Shown here in pieces: positions 1-11,582 of a stretch of DNA of 64,000 bases. Each line of letters opens with the position of its first letter. Within the stretch, counting starts at the first letter, position 1. Both the position numbers and the translations under genes were made by a program. Under the pieces are notes generated by a model, which was given only the letters and a program-made list of their open reading frames with translations, had not been told where the DNA came from and did not search any database. The stretch is from Nageia nagi (taxonomy: Eukaryota; Pinophyta): contig JBITNC010000001.1 in assembly GCA_050084985.1 (NCBI GenBank), forward strand, positions 182,652,001-182,716,000. The letters run 5' to 3'.

Positions 1-130
1 ACAATTATCTTACTAATATAAAAATTACCACCAACTTTTGAAGTATGAGCTTCATTGATCAACCTAATTCTTTTTCCTTCAAGAATACACAATACTTTAT
101 ACTTATAGAGTAACCTATATTTAATATGAA
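1..130 (-). pseudogene. Ty3/Gypsy integrase zinc-binding relic (copy A)
   Basis: Read on the minus strand, the frame gives RLINEAHTSKVGG followed by NFYISK, the H-x-H end of a Gypsy integrase HHCC finger. The histidine expected in the second half has become asparagine. The frame runs off the window edge, and the Cys-Cys half is seen only in the parallel copy at 40066-40330. The stretch to about 450 may be more of the same polyprotein, but it holds frequent stops and I cannot assign it. It is dead and has no start of its own. Confidence 0.6.
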
Positions 131-903
131 ATTTATATATGCCTTCTCAATTTGGCATATGTGACTAGAATATTAAAGTGATGAATGAAGTGATTGAGGA
201 TGGAGAAATCCAAATGGGAGAGGAAGGTTGAAGATAGAGAATAAAAAAGTGTAAATGAAATCAAAGAAAATCTAGTAGCTACTCCTAAATGATTGCAGGT
301 GATAGATAAAAATAAGAAAAATAAGAAGATGATAAATACATGATAGTTTGTGGTAAACATAGTAAAGGAAGATCATTTTGATAGACAAATAATAACCAAA
401 AAAAATCATAATAAGGTCAAAAAGGAGTCAAAACATCAAGGAAGATCAATTGTAGGAGATCAAAGAATTAAGGAAATAAATTAGAATGTGTATAATGGGT
501 GGAAAGGCACTCTAAATACTTTTTGGGGAAGAGCTTCATCAAAATAATTTATAGTATTTTATGAATACTAACATCTAAGATTTTTTGGAGATTGCTCTTA
601 GGCTATGAAGATGGAAGTAGTTTGAAATTTAGGAGCTTCACATTAATTTTATATTTATTCACTTGCCCATAGTTTATGTTGTCGTAAGTACAATGACACT
701 TAGTTATTACATTTAGGAATCATATGTTACTATTGTTGAATATATGAAATATTTTGTAAATATAAGTTTTAGGATCCTATGTTTTTGAAAACACACTTTA
801 AATTTTTACCCATATAAAAAAGAGGATAATTTTGATATCTCACACTTGATGCAACCACATAGGAATGCCTATAGGATGCCAATATCTATGCTCTAATACC
901 ACT

Positions 904-1332
904 TGTTAAGAATCTAATATAATTAAAAAAGGATTTTACCTTGAATACGAAAGGAAATAATAAAATATAGAATAGCCAATAAATTTGAATTGCAATAAGT
1001 AAAGCAATTGGAACAATGCAATCATATTAATAACAAGATAACATAATAGTATAACTTTACAAATAGTAATACAAATTGTAAGCTACTTCAAGGGGGATTC
1101 CTCCTTATAACTCAAAAGAGAATCAATTTTTCAAGATGATTATATTTACCCCTCCTATAAATATTTATACACTTCTTACCCTAACCCTAATTAGCAATTT
1201 AATTCAAAATGGTGATTTGTATTATAAAAACATAATGGTTCACATCACTAGTTAGAACAATTCACTAATTAAAATAACTACTAATTATAATCAAACATAA
1301 TTAAATATTATGATGTGGGATCCTAAAACTCA
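904..1332 (-). mobile_element. LTR with adjacent iMet-type PBS, relic (copy A)
   Basis: On the minus strand TTAACA is followed after two bases by TGGTATTAGAGC, one substitution from the TGGTATCAGAGC primer site used by Copia elements. This places an LTR to the right, starting TGTTAAG on the plus strand at 904. The far edge near 1332, at the GGATCCTAAAACTCA block, is a guess. No second LTR, PPT or pol was found, so this is a truncated element. The same structure is at 41191-41616. Confidence 0.4.
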
Positions 1333-1619
1333 TAGGGAATCAATGTTGTAGTTGTTGCTAAAGGTGGTCTACAAAGCATGACAAAAATCCTATTGGTGCT
1401 ACCTTTCTTGTATTTTATGATGAGGTAAAAAATTTATAGGAACCCCATCTATCTAAAGTGCCTCTATTATTTCAACTTGGATTGAGTTTGTAAATATTAA
1501 AATGGTTGATTATCAATGTGAATTATTGTATACTTTCCCATCAAGTAATTCTTTCATGATCCAAAAAAATAGATCAATAAAAAATAATAAACCTTGAAAA
1601 CCCTTATCATAGTTAGAAA

Positions 1620-1745
1620 ATTGTTGTTCTAGGTAGGAATACCCTTATTGTGGGTAGGAAAACACTTATCATGGTCATAAAATACTTATCATGGATAGAA
1701 AATACTTACTATGGGTAGGAAATACTTATCATGGGAAAATACCTA
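1620..1745. repeat. 20-bp tandem repeat (about 5 copies)
   Basis: CTTAT(C/T)ATGG-type units recur at about 1643, 1665, 1685, 1705 and 1725, with a spacing of 20-22 bp. The parallel array in copy B lies at about 41900-42030. It is non-coding. The stretches on either side (1333-1620, 1745-2830) show no gene. Confidence 0.6.
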
Positions 1746-2835
1746 TGAAGGTTTCAAAAAATTATTTCCATAATGTAGGTAAATAAATGATGATATCATC
1801 ATCCTAGCGATGCACCAACCAAAAGGCTTTCTTGGAACATGGCACCACTTTTTATGATATAATCAATCTAGGTTCATGAAAAGCATTGTAAAGGGATTTA
1901 CTAAGGCAATGACACTAATTCTATTGACATTATTAGCCTAGCTTCATGGAATGTAATGTAAAATGCCTTATCAAGAATAGTATAAGTGATGTTGAGGTGA
2001 TGTTGATTTTAGTACTTTTTGGCACAACATATGAGTAGATGGCCTAGATTTGCATAATGATGTAGGTCCATGGTAAATGATCAATTACATAAATTATGAT
2101 ACAAGTACTCGAATAAAAGCCCAACAATTATTGATCTTTTTAAAAATGGATTGATGATATTTAATCTTCACCTATAACCATCAAAATGACTTGACATGTA
2201 TAAAAAGGGGAGTTAACTTGACTAGGAGGGTGGAAGTTTATGGAAGAAGCAAAATAGGTCATGAGAAATTCATCAAATATCAATTTCACATATAAATGCT
2301 TGGAGCTCCATTCAAGGAGCATCAATTTTGCATCTTTTGAAAAAGGATTGATGTAAGTAGGAAAGAATAAGATTTTTCTAGTATAGGAGTATGTTTTTTG
2401 TATGAGAAACATTTGTAGACTTGGAAGTTGCAAAATAAGGCCTCTTTGGGTTGTATGTAATCTTCTTATGTAATGAATAAACTAAAATACTCTTGAATCT
2501 ACTATATTTTTTATGTTATCTATAAAATATATGAATGTAGTTTATAATACTATTTTATATGAATATAAATAAACCAACATTTGCATTTATGTGTGGGGAA
2601 TATATATTAGAAAAAAATTAAATCGTAAGAGTTTGTACTTTGGGATCTTTGTATGATATTATAAGCATCTAAAGATTGCAAATAATATGGCATTAGAGAA
2701 TCATTAGATTATTTTTATATTATTTGCTTTTCTTAAAAATATATATAGTTATTTATTTTTTAATTAAAAGAATATATTTTACCCTTTCATATTGTATGTG
2801 GTGAGAGAAAAGCCTATCATTTGGCCAATTCACAC

Positions 2836-3530
2836 ATATATCATGGATGTATATCAAAAATAACATCTGGTGTTTATCAGTTCCAACACCATCACCACCA
2901 TCTAATTCCATCACTTTGCTCTAATATATTATGGGCATATATTAAAATTGATATTATGGGTGTATATCAATGTACACTACCTAACTTCCTTTAAACTTCA
3001 TTGCTATGCATAGATATATCATAGGTGTATATAGAAGCTATATCATGGGCATCTATGAAGAGGCACAAGAAAACTTAACCACTCTGATGAGATATATCAT
3101 GCATGTATATAGAACCTATATCATGGAAGTATAGCAAGAACTTGAAAATTTTTAGAATTTCTGGCTTAGATATATCATGAGTGTATATCAAATATATCAT
3201 GGACATATATTAAGAAACATGAAAAAATTGGAAATTTTGAAAAGAGATATATTATGGGTGTATATCACTTAGGATAACATGGGTGTATATCAAGAAATAA
3301 GAATAAAAAATGTTGAAATTTTTGGATGAGATATATTATGGATGTATAGAGGTTATATTACTGGTGTATAGCAAGAAATAAGAATGGAAAATTTTAAAAT
3401 TTTTGAATGAGATATATTACAAATGTATAGCAGTTATATATGGGTGTATAGTGAGAACTACAAAAAATTTAACTATAATTTTAGTTATATTATAGGTGTA
3501 TAATGAACATATCATGTGCATATAGACAGA
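2836..3530. repeat. ~80-bp tandem array built on a paired ATATATCATGGG-TGTATAT motif (copy A)
   Basis: About seventeen degenerate copies of a 22-nt motif (consensus near GATATATCATGGGTGTATAT) occur here, mostly in pairs 21-26 bp apart. Pair starts near 3010, 3090, 3170, 3245, 3329, 3411 and 3484 give a higher-order period of about 80 bp. A shorter array is at the matching place in copy B (43110-43470). The same motif reappears at 18998-19170 and 52500-52680. I see no coding function. Confidence 0.65.
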
Positions 3531-3539
3531 ATTATAAAT

Positions 3540-5090
3540 ACAAAGTTAAAATTTTGGGCATGTATCCACCATTCCTATTTCCTTGAATATTCAAAACAAA
3601 AGAAGATGATCCCACCCTAAAATATTTCCAAACCATCCTAGATGGTACTGCCAAGATGATCCCTTGTACTTGTACTCATATGCTCGTATCCCCTATCTAA
3701 TTTTTCCCTTGTTCATATACATTTATAATTTTTTTTTTTATACATCAACTAAAAAACCCTAACTAGATCCTATGAAATTGCAAAGCATTTTGTATGATAC
3801 TACTATGTGGAGCTTTCTACAAGTAGGGGCATGATGACCATCCTAGTATGTAATCCTTTTAAATTTGTTTGGCTATGTATTTTCCTCATCAATTATCTAC
3901 ATAGGGTTTTTTGGTGAGGTTTTTTATTATACTTTTATTATGATATAAGTACACTTTTAAATATTATTTAATTTAACAATAAACCTTGTTTCAAATTGTC
4001 TAATTTGGGGCATTGTTTGATAATGTGTAGGGTTTAGGATTTACAATAATTTTACTAATTTCTCACATTTTCCACTATATAAATTGTTTGATAATGTATC
4101 ATTTGATAATGTATTGTTCAATAGTTTCTTTGTTATTCATAATAATTGTATAGATTCATAATTAGCTTTTTTTTTTTTTAGTTAGAAACATCATTCTTAT
4201 GAGATTAACAAATACATATAAATGAAATACTCTTAATCAATCTTTGATATATTTATAAATTTCCCAATTTTGGGAATTTTTTTGAAAATTTTTTGAAAGT
4301 GAAATTGACAATGTTCAAATTTGTCTATAATTAACTTCAATCCAACTAAAACTAGGTTTCTTTCCAATTCCTCAATATCTCATTAATTTCCTTACTCCTT
4401 TTACCCTCCTATGAACTTAAATCCAAGTACATCTAGCTATTAAGAATGATTCATCAATCGTACTCCATTTACCCATGATTAAACTTCAATCCAACTATAC
4501 CCATGTGTCTTTTTTATTCCTTAATCTTTCATCAATTTTCTTACTCATTCATCATCATTTGAGTTGCCCACTTTTGCATAACAAAATTGAAATAAGAACA
4601 TAAGATGGATCATATTTAGTCTCCACCAACTTAAAGAATGCTTCAAAAAATACTATGATTCCTACATTCTTATGTATTTCAAAAGCACCTAGGATAAACA
4701 TACATTTCATATTGGTAATAAATTTGATATCTTAGTCAAGTGCTTCATTATTTGAAAGAGTGTAAGGGCATTCTTGATGTATGTAGCCTTGAATTGCATA
4801 TCCTCCAATCATTGCATTCCATGAAATTATGTTTGAGTCATGTCTACTAGGTAACTAAAAACAACAACATGTGATAGAAAAATACTTTTACTTAGTCTTT
4901 AATGTATTGATAAACCATTTTATAATTTCATACTTTGAATATTTTTTTTCATTGCATGGAAGTTGCACTCATAATTTAGATGTGTGTTGTAAAAATATCC
5001 CTATTGACGATGGTATATGCCAAATAATACACATTTAATTTTTATTATTTTTTATGGGTAGTACAAGTATATGTTGATATTCTATTTATT
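3540..5090. other. No recognisable gene
   Basis: Bases 3540-4340 have no counterpart in copy B. They contain T-rich runs and a TATA-like ACATTTATAAT near 3720, but no frame I recognise. Bases 4345-5090 match copy B 43530-44200 and are AT-rich with scattered stops on both strands. The end (5070-5100) looks like an intron 3' end, with a T-rich tract then TTTTAG, leading into the relic gene that follows. Confidence 0.5.
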
Positions 5091-5099
5091 TATTTTAGG

Positions 5100-6417
5100 A
5101 ATACACCATAGAAATTTTTGAGGATTTTAAGAGCTTGCATTAGGAACCTGGCCATAGAGAGTTCTTTGTAGATTTTTTTTGTGGGAGAGTTAATAGCCAC
5201 AAGGAAGGGTGATAGGATTTAATATTTTTACTTCTTGGGAATTTTGGTTTGATTAATGGTGTTCAAAAGGGTGATAGGTAGAGATTAGACCAACATAGGA
5301 GACAAGATGATGAAGGTGCACCACTAGTTCCTTCTATGCCAAGAGGTAAGAGGCTAGCCGATGGTATTAAAAAAGCCATTATCCTATAACCAAAATAAAT
5401 ATATAGAAGATAGGTAGGATATAAATAAGGTGATGCTAAAATAATTTAATAGTAAGCATTATAAAGTGTTAGGTGATCTTTTTTTAAGTATGATGTCAAA
5501 GATAGAAAAAAATTACTAGAACCAATTGTTGTTGAAATGCAAACAAAATTGGAAGAGTATAATTTTGAGGATAAGAAGAAAAAGAGAAAATTGCAACATT
5601 ATAAATATGAATTCAGTAAGGGGCATGTAAAATTTATCATACAAGGGAAAGTAATAAAATAACATTTCAATAAGAATTAAAAAAAAAATATTCAAAAAAT
5701 TATTGTTATTAGATATTTGTACAAATATACAATATTGTTGATTGTTCACATCATAAAATCATTGACAAGATTTCCCACACATTCCTAAATTTATATTAAA
5801 TGTTTATGTAATTAATGATATTTGTGTTTTATAATAATTATGTTTTTTAATTAACTATTGACTTCGTTTCCTATTCAAGAAAATGTTGGTCCACAAGTAT
5901 AATAACGTGTAAGTGATTAATCATTTACTACCAAAAGGATCAAGAGGTGCATCTCCTTGACCCTCTTGGTAATATAGTGGGGTCTTGCAATGTATACAAT
6001 GATGATCCTTCTAGAACATGCCATGGTAGCACTATCAAAAAAGGGCATATTTCCATAGAGGTGATATCATGTAATTTTAGTGTTTACATGTTAACCATAC
6101 CCAATGGGGATGCTACTACTTTGGGAGAAGCTTTTTGGAGCTTTATGTTATGGGAAACTAAATCACTACAACTTGATTGCCAACCTCTTATTATAACCCA
6201 ATAGGTATAATCATTCCTACTTTTATATTAAATTTTTACTATTCATTTTATAAAAAGTATATTTTTTAATTAAATTTTCATTTCATAATTTTATTTATGA
6301 TATAGGATAACATGCATAAAGTAATGGAGTAGAAGGAGGATGTAAACAAAGGAGAAGGTTGTGAAGAGGAAGAGTTCCAAGAATGACATGCTATAGATGT
6401 TGCAACATGGACCCAAC
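5100..6417 (+). pseudogene. TNP1/En-Spm-like transposon protein relic (copy A), interrupted by the 7.3 kb LTR element
   Basis: This is a decayed, apparently multi-exon plus-strand gene. An acidic and basic frame at 5100-5660 (readable as EYNFEDKKKKRKLQHYKYEF) is followed at 5880-6204 by a frame with HLLDPLGNIVG, then HGSTIKKGHISIEVI, then IPNGDATTLGEAF and SFMLWE. Its order (HG, ISIEVI, LPIPNGD, TLGEA-SF-LW) resembles the C-terminal domain of plant TNP1/En-Spm (transposase_23-like) proteins. A further acidic exon (6305-6417) ends ATWTQ and is split by the LTR element. It resumes at 13751. A diverged copy of that exon follows at 13886-14060. Stops lie in frame throughout. The assignment is by motif impression only. 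No CACTA termini were seen. Confidence 0.4.
6413..6417. other. Target-site duplication CCAAC, left
   Basis: CCAAC immediately precedes the TGTT start of the left LTR and is repeated at 13746-13750 just after the AACA end of the right LTR. The empty site in copy B has a single CCAAC at 45502-45506. Confidence 0.9.
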
Positions 6418-7271
6418 TGTTTACAAATAAAATTGAGCGTGCAAATAAATAAATAGGCAAATATCTACAAACTCAATATTATCTGTATTTGAGCTACGGA
6501 TAGCAATTTATTCTAAATAGCAATAAACAAAATAACCAATTCAGAAATATAATTGTACCAACCAAGACTGTAATTTGTGTACTTACCTCACGGAACGTAC
6601 CTAACAATGAAAGATGAAGATATTGGCGATGTACTGATAATGAGCTACCTTTCCAACAATGTAGTGACCTGTGAAGATGCAAAAAGAGGATCGCAGGCAG
6701 TCCATTTTAGTGATGTAAGAGCACCGATGGTGTTCTTTGGTTCATAAAGGAGTGTCGGTGACCTTCTTTTGATGATTATTAACTTCTCGATCAAGTCCAG
6801 AACTTTAATACGAATGTCTCAGATAGTAGTGTGATATCAAAATAGATCGTGGATGTCAAGATAGCTCACGAAAGGAAGCACACAAACCACAACCTTGTAG
6901 GCGGTACCAAGAGATACCTTAAGGGGTTGCCACTTACAAGACCATACATGGGATTGTGTGTATCCTTGATATGTGGACTTACTATTAGATCCCTTATTTA
7001 TATAGATAATAGATAATACAACCTATGGGTCGGCATGCATCTACATAAATAAGGCTAATTCACAATATTCAAGATAAACACACTAATAAACAAGATAACT
7101 TATACAATATTCAAGATAATCCATGCAATATTCAAGATGATCATTATAAAATTCATATTCAAGACAAACATTGATATTATCACTTTAATACATTCAAGAC
7201 ATATATTTAGGCCAAGCATATTTCATTGATTTATTGATTTAAGAACATAAATTCATTTTTATGTGTTAACA
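6418..7271 (-). repeat. 3' LTR of the gag/PMD element
   Basis: 854 bp, beginning TGTTTACAAATA and ending GTGTTAACA on the plus strand. It is the same length as the other LTR at 12892-13745, with roughly 35-40 substitutions, nearly all transitions, and no indel seen. A TATA-like ATATAAATAA lies on the minus strand near 6994-7003. Confidence 0.9.
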
Positions 7272-7290
7272 GATGCCCCACTTTGGATGT
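7272..7290 (-). other. Polypurine tract
   Basis: Minus-strand AAAGTGGGGCATC directly precedes the TGTTAACA start of the 3' LTR. This is the expected position and composition for a Gypsy second-strand primer. Confidence 0.75.
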
Positions 7291-7650
7291 GAAATCGAAA
7301 GAAACATGAGGTGAGTTGAGATTTTGCATTCAAAGTAAAAACACAATATCATAGCAAACAATTTGATAAGCAATGATAAACACTAACTATCCTAAAGTTA
7401 AACAAAATCATGACAAAGCTTGTTAGTGCTAGATATGGGTTGAGAGAACTCCCTTTTGATATTACCTTGGGCATGCTTGTCCCTTGCATTTTATCGTAGA
7501 AGGTGATAGCCTGATATATTTGATAATCTAATAATCTGATAATCTTGCCGCAATGCTGATGACCCATGACAACAAACCTGACAACACACATGACAATGAC
7601 CTGATAGACAACCTAACCACACATGACGACCTGACAATAACTTGACAAGA

Positions 7651-7826
7651 CCACATCACAAGACAAGACATGATAACCATGACCACACACATGACCACAT
7701 CACAAGACAAGACATGATAACCATGACCACACACACATGACCACATCACAAGACAAGACATGATAGCCATGACCACACACACATGACCACATCACAAGAC
7801 AAGACATGATAACCATGACCACTCAC
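7651..7826. repeat. 46-bp tandem repeat (4 copies)
   Basis: Units beginning CCACATCACAAGACAAGACA start at 7651, 7695, 7741 and 7787 (spacing 44, 46, 46) and are almost identical. Several weaker TGACA/ACCTGA pieces precede them from 7540. The array lies in the element's 3' untranslated region. Confidence 0.9.
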
Positions 7827-7830
7827 AGGG

Positions 7831-8286
7831 GAGAGCTAAGTTCCATACAACTGAGACTTCACACCAAGAGGTATGTTGTAGTTGCATAAGAACCGAACTC
7901 TGCAAAACAAATGATAAGCTGATAGGAGAGAGCTAAGTTCCACACAACTAAGACTTCACACCAAGAGGTATGTTGCAGTTGCATAAGAATCAAACTCTGC
8001 AAAATAATGATAAACTGATGAAGCTAAAACTCCACCAAGAAGCAAGATAAGCTGATAGAGGAGAGCTAAGTTCCACACAACTGAGACTTCACACCAAGAG
8101 GTATGCTGCAGTTGCATAAGAATCAAACTCTGCAAAACAATGATAAACTGATGGAGCTAAAACTCCACCAAGAGGCATGATAAGCTGATAGAGGAGAGCT
8201 AAGTTCCACATAATTGAGACTTCACACCAAGAGGTATGCTACAGTTGCATAAGAACCAAACTCCATAAAACAATGATAAACTGATG
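7831..8286. repeat. 133-bp tandem repeat (3-4 copies)
   Basis: Units beginning GAGAGCTAAGTTCC start at 7831, 7928, 8061 and 8194. Spacing is 97, 133 and 133, and the first unit lacks the AAAACTCCACCAAGA-type end. The last unit grades into the next array. Confidence 0.9.
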
Positions 8287-8490
8287 GAGCTGCAACTCCA
8301 CCAAGAGGCATGATAAGCTAATAACAGGAGCTGGGACTCCACTAAGAGACATGATAAGCTGATAATGGGAGCTGGAACTCCACCCATAGGCATGATAAGC
8401 TGATAACAGGAGCTAGGACTCCACCAAGAGACATGATAAGCTGATAATGGGAGCTGGAACTCCACCCATAGGCATGATAAGCTGATAACA
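8287..8490. repeat. 41-bp tandem repeat (5 copies)
   Basis: Units beginning GAGCTG(G/C)(A/G)ACTCCAC start at 8287, 8328, 8369, 8410 and 8451, an exact 41-bp spacing. Alternate units resemble each other more, implying an 82-bp higher-order unit. The unit appears derived from the end of the 133-bp repeat (ACTCCACCAAGAGGCATGAT). Confidence 0.9.
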
Positions 8491-8806
8491 CAACCCTGCA
8501 AATGTGAGATTCAAAGCAATATTATCCTAGATGTGACATTGGTTAAGCACCTATGATATGTCTGTGATACTTAGATGAGCTAATTTACTAGAAAAAGGAA
8601 TGTAGGTGGTCCTTTCTAGTAGATTTAGAATGCCGATGGTATTCATCTAAGACTGTGGGTGGTCCTTTTCTTGAGGATTCATCAAAAACTATGAAGATTA
8701 AGCCCCTATGAATCACTCCTAGATTCCAGATTGATACCTGGTTGCTTATCCATGTACACTGAATGATCAAATCAAAATTTGTCTTGAAGTGTGTGCCCTA
8801 ACCTTT

Positions 8807-8813
8807 CTATAAA
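8807..8813 (+). promoter_or_regulatory. TATA box of the antisense PMD gene
   Basis: TATAAAAGGGGCCCC lies upstream of the PMD reading frame in an otherwise GC-richer stretch, and a plant start site would be expected near 8838. It is on the strand opposite to the retrotransposon's own transcription, so the gene appears to have its own promoter. Confidence 0.6.
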
Positions 8814-8948
8814 AGGGGCCCCACCCTTCCTCATTTGGTCACACTATCATTTTCATAGCTGAGAGTACCCTAGAGCTTGAGAGACTAAGTCAGAGAGGTT
8901 TAGCTGGTGATTTTGCCACTATCACTAGGTGATATTTCTTGTACTACT

Positions 8949-11193
8949 ATGCTGCACACTATGGCCCTGCCAATCACACACCGAGATGGACACAAAGCTA
9001 CCTTGGTGGCTGATTCTCCTACCGATCATCAGGTACATTGCATCTCTTACCTTTTCCTTGCTATGCTTTTGCTTATCTTTAGATTTTAGCTACCTACATA
9101 CTAGTTTTCCAAATCGCCCCTAGGGTTTTACTATTGAATACCCTAGCCCATCATTTTTACCTTTTTATTCTATTTTTCAAATTTTTGGTATCATGGCTGT
9201 ACTATGCTCATCTGTACGAACCTGTACCCCAAATTTTATCGACCTTTGTGCATGGAAATAGGACCACTGGCGGTCCTTTTTACCTGGTCTAGACCGTGGG
9301 TGGTCCTCTTTACCAGTACTATTTTTGCTATTTTTGTTTCATATCTGATACTAACTTGCTTTTTATCACTCTTTTCTTGTATAATCATTCATACCTTATG
9401 CAACCATCCAGTAAGAGTGCCGCCTTCACCACTGCCCAACAGTGGCCACAAACTGATGAAGCCCAGAGTATTCTGGAGGACATTTCCTTTAACTACCTTG
9501 CATTTGCTAATTATGTGTTTCATGACCGCAACATGCTGATAGCTTTGATGGAGAGGTGGGATCCAAACTCCAACACCTTTCACCTTCCAACTGGTGAGAT
9601 CATAGTGACACTAGAGGATATCTACAGGATCACTAGACTTCCTATCAGGGGGAGGCTAGTGAACATGGTTCCTGTTCCTAGCCTGGAATAGGTAGAGGTA
9701 TGGGCTACATGGCTGATGAGGTCAGATGAAGTAAATCATAGGAAGAGGGGTGTGTCCCTAGTGACACATGTGTCAGAGTATCCTCCAGCATGGGGTGACC
9801 TACGGATGAGGCTCCTCATTGCCTACCTTCTGGATGCTATTGTCTACCCAGACAAGAGTAGTGAGACCTTCCCTATGGGCATGGTTCCTATCATATAGGA
9901 CATGGTGACACATAGGTAGCAGTATGTGTGGTGCCCTGTAATACTGGCACAACTCTATCATGAACTCCATGGCTTTATAGAGGTGGAGAGAGGGGGGAGA
10001 TAGGTAGCTCATTCTATGATACTGCAGGTGTGGGCATATGATCACATCATCATTTCTAGACCGACGATGTTGCCCCTAGACTAGCCAAATGATGTACCCA
10101 CTTGGCAATGGTGGGTGATGATAGAGGGACCAGATTTTCCTAGCATGGACCTAGAGGGATGGCAAGTATAGTTTGACCTACTGCAGGAGGCACAAATATA
10201 CTGGCATCCCTATCAGGGAGGTGTACCAGAGTGGGAGGAGGACATACAGGAGATGGCATGGGTGAGACACCCTACATACATACAGGCACATAGGGCACTA
10301 GTGGAGCTATACAAGCCAAAGTGGGTACTCTATCAATTTGGCCTCCAACAGGGTATACCGGATGACTGCAAGATAGTGGTGTGCTACTACTGTAGTAGGC
10401 ACCTCCCAGAGGATTATGAGTTAGTTCCTGACTGGGACTCAGATTGGGAGTCCCCTAGCAAGGACTCTAACTATGGGGCTGATGATGACATAGATGGACC
10501 TAACCATATGGCAGATTACCTAGACTGGTGGAGGGAACGCTATCCTCACCACATAGGTATTCATGATACCAACTCAGGTGACTATGCATGGGAGGATGAA
10601 GACATAAGGGACATAGAGACTGGATGGGACACTCCCTTCATGGTGGGAGGGTGGGGAGGAGAGAGTAGCCTGACATATGCTCGTGACATGTCTCTAGATA
10701 CAGGTCATGATGATAATGAGGAGACCGATCCAGACCAGGATGAGTATGAACCTGAGTATGAGACAGATACAGATTAGGAGGAGGAAGACTACGATGAGGA
10801 TGATGATGGTAACCTATTTTCTCTTTTGCTTTGCTTTGATTTTCTACTTTTTATGATATGCCAAGGATTAACATGATATGTTTATGCTATGTCATAGATC
10901 CTGAGGTCGAGATGGCTAGACTATGTGGTCAAATCAATCAGAAGGATGAGGAGATTAGAGAACTACAGGGTCATCTATGGTTCAAAGGAGGGGATTATAC
11001 TAGGATCTATCAGGACCTACAGGCAGCCAACAAGGAGATCAAGGCCCTCTATGAATAGCTTTGCTAGGTCGAGAGATAGATCGGTGAGGAGAAGGCACAC
11101 ATAGAGAAGTACAAGGCACAATGTAGGGGTGGCACATCTAGCAGGGCTACTAGCTCTAGTGTAGGGGGAGGGGGCTCTAGTAGGAGATTCTAG
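8949..11193 (+). pseudogene. Plant mobile domain (PMD, aminotransferase-like) protein, antisense in LTR element, ten premature TAG stops
   Basis: PMD proteins (MAIN/MAIL family and transposon-borne relatives) are nuclear proteins linked to silencing and genome stability. The hallmark is ERWDPNSNTFHLPTGE (9551-9598) followed by VTLEDIYRITRLPIRGR. The frame then runs to 10808 through a WDSDWESPSKDSNYGADDD-rich acidic region. An intron fits 10809-10897 (G/GTAACC..ATAG/AT, giving GAT across the join). The last exon encodes a coiled-coil-like ARLCGQINQKDEEIRELQGH and ends GGGGSSRRF at TAG 11191. In-frame stops are at 9689, 9896, 9917, 10001, 10082, 10169, 10775, 11056, 11065 and 11077, all TAG. 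The start is uncertain: ATG 9398 opens the domain frame, while an upstream frame (ATG 8949 to 9032, then GTACAT) may be an exon, but its phase does not join at the AG at 9411. Confidence 0.85.
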
Positions 11194-11582
11194 GTCATTC
11201 TATGTAATCTCATCCAATTGTATTGTACACAAAAACATTTTGATCATGATATATATATGAAACACAAATTTTGGTACCTGATTTGCTCTTATGAATGTAC
11301 TTGTGATGAATGAAATTGATGTTCTGTGATTCCTGCAAATAAATGCCAATGACACGACCTAAAATTCTGACTTCTCATACTATGGGAGGAATTGGAATCT
11401 TTTGACTTTCTCCTATTTTCCACTAAAAGAGGACCACTGATGGTCCTATTATCATGAAATACAATGCCGACACTCCTATTATGACATCATGAAGCCCCCC
11501 AATCTCTTGACCATGACATTCGTTAGTGACCTGAACTGACTGCTAGCTTCTTTTCTCTCTCTCTTTTTTTTTTCATATTGAT
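11194..11582. other. Spacer between PMD gene and gag
   Basis: This holds the 3' ends of two convergent genes. A palindrome AGGACCACTGATGGTCCT sits at 11430-11447, and a pyrimidine-rich run (TTCTTTTCTCTCTCTC, then T9) at 11550-11575. No frame is recognised. Confidence 0.5.

Noticed and set aside
133-360. 75-codon minus-strand frame as a gene
   Set aside because: Composition is low-complexity hydrophobic, and the matching place in copy B is not open in the same frame. Probably decayed Gypsy polyprotein or chance.
5947-6204. Intact host gene of 85 codons
   Set aside because: Copy B has the same frame with a different break, and the upstream exons are full of stops. It is a transposon-gene relic.
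7528-7782. Cys/Val-rich minus-strand frame across the 46-bp array
   Set aside because: It is only the translation of a tandem repeat. The unit is not consistently a multiple of three and the frame has no family resemblance.
7651-8490. CRISPR-like array
   Set aside because: Repeats are contiguous with no unique spacers, and the context is a plant LTR element.
8199-8501. 100-codon minus-strand frame across the 41-bp array
   Set aside because: The repeated peptide arises from the minisatellite. The 41-bp period does not keep frame.
9398-11193. Amber codon reassignment or programmed readthrough in the PMD gene
   Set aside because: Other reading frames in the window are broken by TAA, TGA and TAG alike, and CAG-to-TAG by CHG deamination is simpler.
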